NCBI GenBank assembly: GCA_023300255.1 | Contig: JALZWC010000292.1 | Coordinates: 1 to 8,148 of the forward strand | Length of the DNA: 8,148 nt | Reading direction: 5' to 3' | From: Saprospiraceae bacterium | GTDB lineage: Bacteria; Bacteroidota; Bacteroidia; Chitinophagales; Saprospiraceae | Shown here: in pieces, positions 6,553 through 8,148 of the stretch | How the letters are laid out: each line of letters opens with the position of its first letter | How positions within the stretch are numbered: position 1 is the first letter of the stretch | Translations under genes and position numbers: made by a program | Notes under the pieces: generated by a model | What the model was told of the DNA's origin: nothing | The model's database searches: none | What the model saw: the letters and a program-made list of their open reading frames with translations, nothing else

Positions 6553-6623
6553 GTAGCTTAGACCTCTGGTCTGAGTAGTCAACGTCATAAATATTGGCTA
6601 CTCAGACCAGAGGTCTAAGCTAC
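6553..6623. repeat. Perfect 26-bp inverted repeat between methyltransferase and GNAT genes
   Basis: Arms 6553-6578 and 6598-6623 are exact reverse complements over 26 bp, separated by 19 nt whose edges can pair a little further. The arm contains a smaller self-complementary core around AGACCTCTGGTCT. It begins 9 nt after the methyltransferase stop and ends 25 nt before the GNAT start. No T-run follows on the - strand (CCCTCTTATTGG), so it resembles a REP-type repeat more than an intrinsic terminator. It may set relative expression of the two genes. Confidence 0.9.
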
Positions 6624-6631
6624 GTTTCTAG

Positions 6632-7255
6632 TTACTTTACGCCAGTAGCAATGAAGATATTAACAGAAGCCTTCGCATCCGTATCACAAGAATCTGCACA
6701 GCAATTAGCATTAACACAATCTACTACCACCTCCTTAAATCCAGCTGCTTCAAACCATTGGATAATATCCGTTCTTTCAAAGCCCATCCAACGATCATTT
6801 TGTTCCGTTACTAAAAAATTGAAATCATGCTTATCTAAATCTGTAATAATTAATTTTCCACCGATCTTTAATGTTCTATGAAGTTCCGCAATCGCTACTG
6901 CAGGACGCTCTACATGATGTAAGTACATGTTGGCTAATGCATAATCCAATTGGTTCGTGGCAATTTGAACATTTTCAGATTCCGATACCACGTATTTAAT
7001 ATTGGATTGATTTTTAAACTTTTCTTCCATTACTTGTAACATACCTTCTGATTCATCTACAGCAGTAATATGTATAGGTAAACTCGCCAAACCTTCTGTA
7101 ATAAAACCGGAACCCGCACCAATATCCGCTACTTGCAAGTCTGGTTGAAGCTCCATTTGTGCGATTGCTTTTTCTCTTACGGCAACTGGAAAAAAATCAG
7201 TACGCATCTTGTCCCAATCTTGGGCAACTGTCTCAAAATATGTTTTGCTACTCAT
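6632..7255 (-). CDS. Class I SAM-dependent methyltransferase with cysteine-rich tail
   Basis: This 207-residue Rossmann-fold methyltransferase has motif I VADIGAGSGF (42-51), the acidic end of strand 2 at TAVDESEGM (D67), DYALANMYLHHV (104-115) as motif II/IV region, and a post-motif GGKLIITDLDKHDF (132-145). The C-terminal tail holds C180, C185, C186 and C190 (DCVNANCCADSC) before a final strand SVNIFIATG. I recall a similar CC-containing tail in a subgroup of UbiE/ArsM-like methyltransferases, but the substrate is unknown. An upstream in-frame ATG at 7291 would overlap the marR gene; the ATG at 7255 lies 19 nt after the marR stop and starts at the conserved core. The gene is probably cotranscribed with marR. 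Confidence 0.87.
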   Translation of the reverse strand: MSSKTYFETVAQDWDKMRTDFFPVAVREKAIAQMELQPDLQVADIGAGSGFITEGLASLPIHITAVDESEGMLQVMEEKFKNQSNIKYVVSESENVQIATNQLDYALANMYLHHVERPAVAIAELHRTLKIGGKLIITDLDKHDFNFLVTEQNDRWMGFERTDIIQWFEAAGFKEVVVDCVNANCCADSCDTDAKASVNIFIATGVK

Positions 7256-7274
7256 TTTAATATTGATTAGATGG

Positions 7275-7706
7275 TTATAAGGTCTTTGCAAGAATGTTGA
7301 AAACTTTAAAAAACGTGCTTAGTTCTTTAGGTGCTATTTTTTGAAAAACTTTTTCAAACTGCTCATTCATAGTCGTATTTATTAGCTGATAAATCTCTTT
7401 TCCTTTTGGAGATAGAGAAATATTTACTTTCCTTCTATCTTCTGGACTCGCAATTCGTTCTACTAATTGCCCTTTAACTAATTTTTCTACTTGCCTGCTT
7501 ACCGTACTTTTATCCAAACCCATTTTCTCTGCAAGGGTATTAACAGAAAGGGTATCTGCTAAACCTATTTCCATGATTGTATGACATTGTGGAATGTTAA
7601 TACCTATGGCACAAGCTGATTTGTTAATACGCTCTATCGCTCGTTCAAAAAGTCTTAAGTCAATTCGAAAAGCTTCTATTGTTGAAACTTTATTTTGTTG
7701 TATCAT
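7275..7706 (-). CDS. MarR family transcriptional regulator
   Basis: This 143-residue winged-helix protein would act as a dimeric repressor. The HTH is at about 53-80 (LSVNTLAEKMGLDKSTVSRQVEKLV), and the wing carries the hallmark SPEDRRKVNISLSPKG (88-102). Dimerisation helices lie at both ends. Cys32 and Cys41 sit in the N-terminal helical region near the usual ligand pocket (ACAIGINIPQCH). I chose the ATG at 7706. The frame can be extended to a TTG at 7742, but this adds an odd stretch (HNTTFYYYICC) and runs through the operator and promoter. Two palindromes flank the promoter, and the methyltransferase follows after 19 nt, so the methyltransferase is the likely target gene. Confidence 0.88.
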   Translation of the reverse strand: MIQQNKVSTIEAFRIDLRLFERAIERINKSACAIGINIPQCHTIMEIGLADTLSVNTLAEKMGLDKSTVSRQVEKLVKGQLVERIASPEDRRKVNISLSPKGKEIYQLINTTMNEQFEKVFQKIAPKELSTFFKVFNILAKTL

Positions 7707-7711
7707 GCAAC
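7697..7711. promoter_or_regulatory. MarR operator O1, overlapping the marR start codon
   Basis: GTTGTATCATGCAAC is an imperfect palindrome (GTTGyATnATrCAAC pattern). It covers the marR ATG (7704-7706) and abuts the -7 box. Thirteen of 15 positions match the second site at 7729-7743. Size and symmetry fit MarR-family operators. Binding would block both initiation and early elongation. Confidence 0.7.
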
Positions 7712-7742
7712 AAATGTAATAATAAAATGTTGTATTGTGCAA
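7711..7742 (-). promoter_or_regulatory. marR promoter
   Basis: On the - strand, TACATTTG (7718-7711) matches TAnnTTTG, and TTG (7742-7740) lies 21 nt upstream, the same spacing as in the ATPase operon promoter. Transcription would start about 4-7 nt beyond the -7 box, which is at or within a few nt of the ATG at 7706. The transcript would thus have almost no leader. Confidence 0.6.
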
Positions 7743-7743
7743 C
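7729..7743. promoter_or_regulatory. MarR operator O2, overlapping the -33 box
   Basis: GTTGTATTGTGCAAC differs from the site at 7697 only at its two central-region bases (TG for CA) and keeps both half-sites. Start-to-start spacing is 32 bp, close to three helical turns, so two dimers would bind the same face. The - strand TTG -33 box (7742-7740) lies within it. Confidence 0.7.
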
Positions 7744-7814
7744 TAAATTGGTAAAAAATAAAAATTTAATATCAAATTAAATTAGTGTAAAATAATTATG
7801 GGGTAGCCAATTAA

Positions 7815-7980
7815 TTCATCCGATCACTTCCACAGGCTGACCGCTAATAGGGACAACGCCAGACTTACAAAGTTTTGCAACTTGGGAAGTCTTGATTTTC
7901 AAGGAAATAAATCTTACAAAGTCTCGAAGACTTTGTAAGATCCCGCATTAGCGGTCAGCCTGTTCCAGTGGTCGGATGAA
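7815..7980. repeat. Large nested inverted repeat
   Basis: Outer arms 7815-7848 and 7947-7980 are 34 nt each and match at 30 positions, with differences at one isolated base and one block of three. Inside are smaller hairpins: 7870-7874/7879-7883 within a pair 7861-7866/7887-7892, then 7891-7895/7899-7903, and a perfect 14-bp hairpin 7911-7924/7928-7941 with a CGA loop. The word CTTACAAAGT occurs at 7864 and 7913 and inverted at 7930. It is a composite palindromic element with no coding content. Confidence 0.85.
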
Positions 7981-8007
7981 ACGTGCAGCTTGATCTGACC
8001 ACTGGAA
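7963..8007. repeat. Secondary inverted repeat sharing the outer arm
   Basis: TTCCAGTGGTC (7963-7973), part of the right outer arm of the large palindrome, has its exact reverse complement at 7997-8007. The same arm therefore has an alternative partner, as at the left end of the window. The following bases (GGAAGTGGA) echo the complement of the variant block in the left arm, CACTTCCAC (7826-7834). Confidence 0.6.
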
Positions 8008-8023
8008 GTGGAATGTCGTCAAC

Positions 8024-8148
8024 TTAAGGAAAGCATGCTAGGATAGTATCGAATAAAGTATCCCTACTAGGATCAATTCCATAGTCTTTAATCCTTGCAC
8101 GATCGATGGTTGAAGTTTGTAACTTCAACCTTATATTAAACTTTGCAG
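8024..8148 (-). CDS. Possible C-terminal end of a gene entering from the right edge
   Basis: On the - strand an open frame runs from the window edge to a TAA at 8026-8024. It gives 40 residues, including RARIKDYGIDPSRDTLFDTILACFP before the stop. The composition looks protein-like, but the frame is short enough to be chance in AT-rich DNA. A hairpin (8108-8130) falls within it, which is unusual for coding sequence. I recognise no family. Confidence 0.25.
   Translation of the reverse strand, partial: AKFNIRLKLQTSTIDRARIKDYGIDPSRDTLFDTILACFP
8108..8130. repeat. 10-bp perfect hairpin
   Basis: GGTTGAAGTT (8108-8117) and its reverse complement (8121-8130) surround a TGT loop. On the + strand TTATATT follows, which is a poor T-run. 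It could be a terminator-like or repeat-derived hairpin, or chance structure inside the partial reading frame that spans it. Confidence 0.6.

Noticed and set aside
6594..6881. 95-codon + strand open frame
   Set aside because: It runs antisense through the methyltransferase 3' end and a hairpin arm, has no recognisable domain, and the opposite frame encodes a clear Rossmann methyltransferase.
7256..7291. Upstream ATG for the methyltransferase at 7291
   Set aside because: It would overlap the marR coding end and adds 12 residues (start QRPYNHLINIK) with no family support; 7255 gives a normal core start and 19-nt spacing.
7707..7742. TTG start for the MarR protein at 7742
   Set aside because: The extension passes through the promoter -7 box and upstream operator and encodes an atypical stretch; the ATG at 7706 fits family length.

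Overview
The window looks like chromosomal DNA of a low-GC member of the Bacteroidota. The protein families (LeuB, HolA, a DUF433/DUF5615 pair) fit that phylum. So do several matches to the Bacteroidota sigma-A promoter (-7 box TAnnTTTG, some with a TTG -33 box about 21 nt upstream) and the general lack of Shine-Dalgarno sequences. A Saprospira-like lineage is possible, but I cannot fix genus or family from sequence alone.

Layout: (1) 1-459 is non-coding and built of inverted repeats nested inside one another. (2) 460-1532 is a two-gene toxin-antitoxin-like module on the + strand: a MerR-like HTH + DUF433 protein overlapping by 4 nt a DUF5615 PIN-like protein. (3) 1533-1707 holds another palindrome within a palindrome, then a promoter. 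(4) 1708-2721 is holA, the DNA polymerase III delta subunit. (5) 4541-2729 on the - strand is a two-gene operon: an ABC/OLD-like ATPase (AAA_15 type) overlapping by 17 nt a small protein with a PD-(D/E)XK nuclease signature. This is the best candidate for an undescribed defence-type system here. (6) 4542-4863 is a divergent promoter region, followed by leuB on the + strand. (7) A hairpin terminator separates leuB from three - strand genes: a marR-family regulator, a class I SAM-dependent methyltransferase with a cysteine-rich tail, and a GNAT acetyltransferase. A 26-bp perfect hairpin lies between the last two. (8) 7743-8148 is mostly structured non-coding repeat DNA, with at most the last 40 codons of a gene entering from the right.

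Housekeeping genes (holA, leuB) alternate with accessory pairs (TA module, ATPase-nuclease pair, regulator-methyltransferase pair). The marR promoter carries two near-identical 15-bp palindromes 32 bp apart. They bracket the promoter and touch the start codon, which is strong sequence evidence for autoregulation and suggests a nearly leaderless transcript. The nested palindromes at 100-388, 1558-1683 and 7815-7980, and the simple one at 6553-6623, lie only in gaps between genes and look like REP-type repeat insertions.
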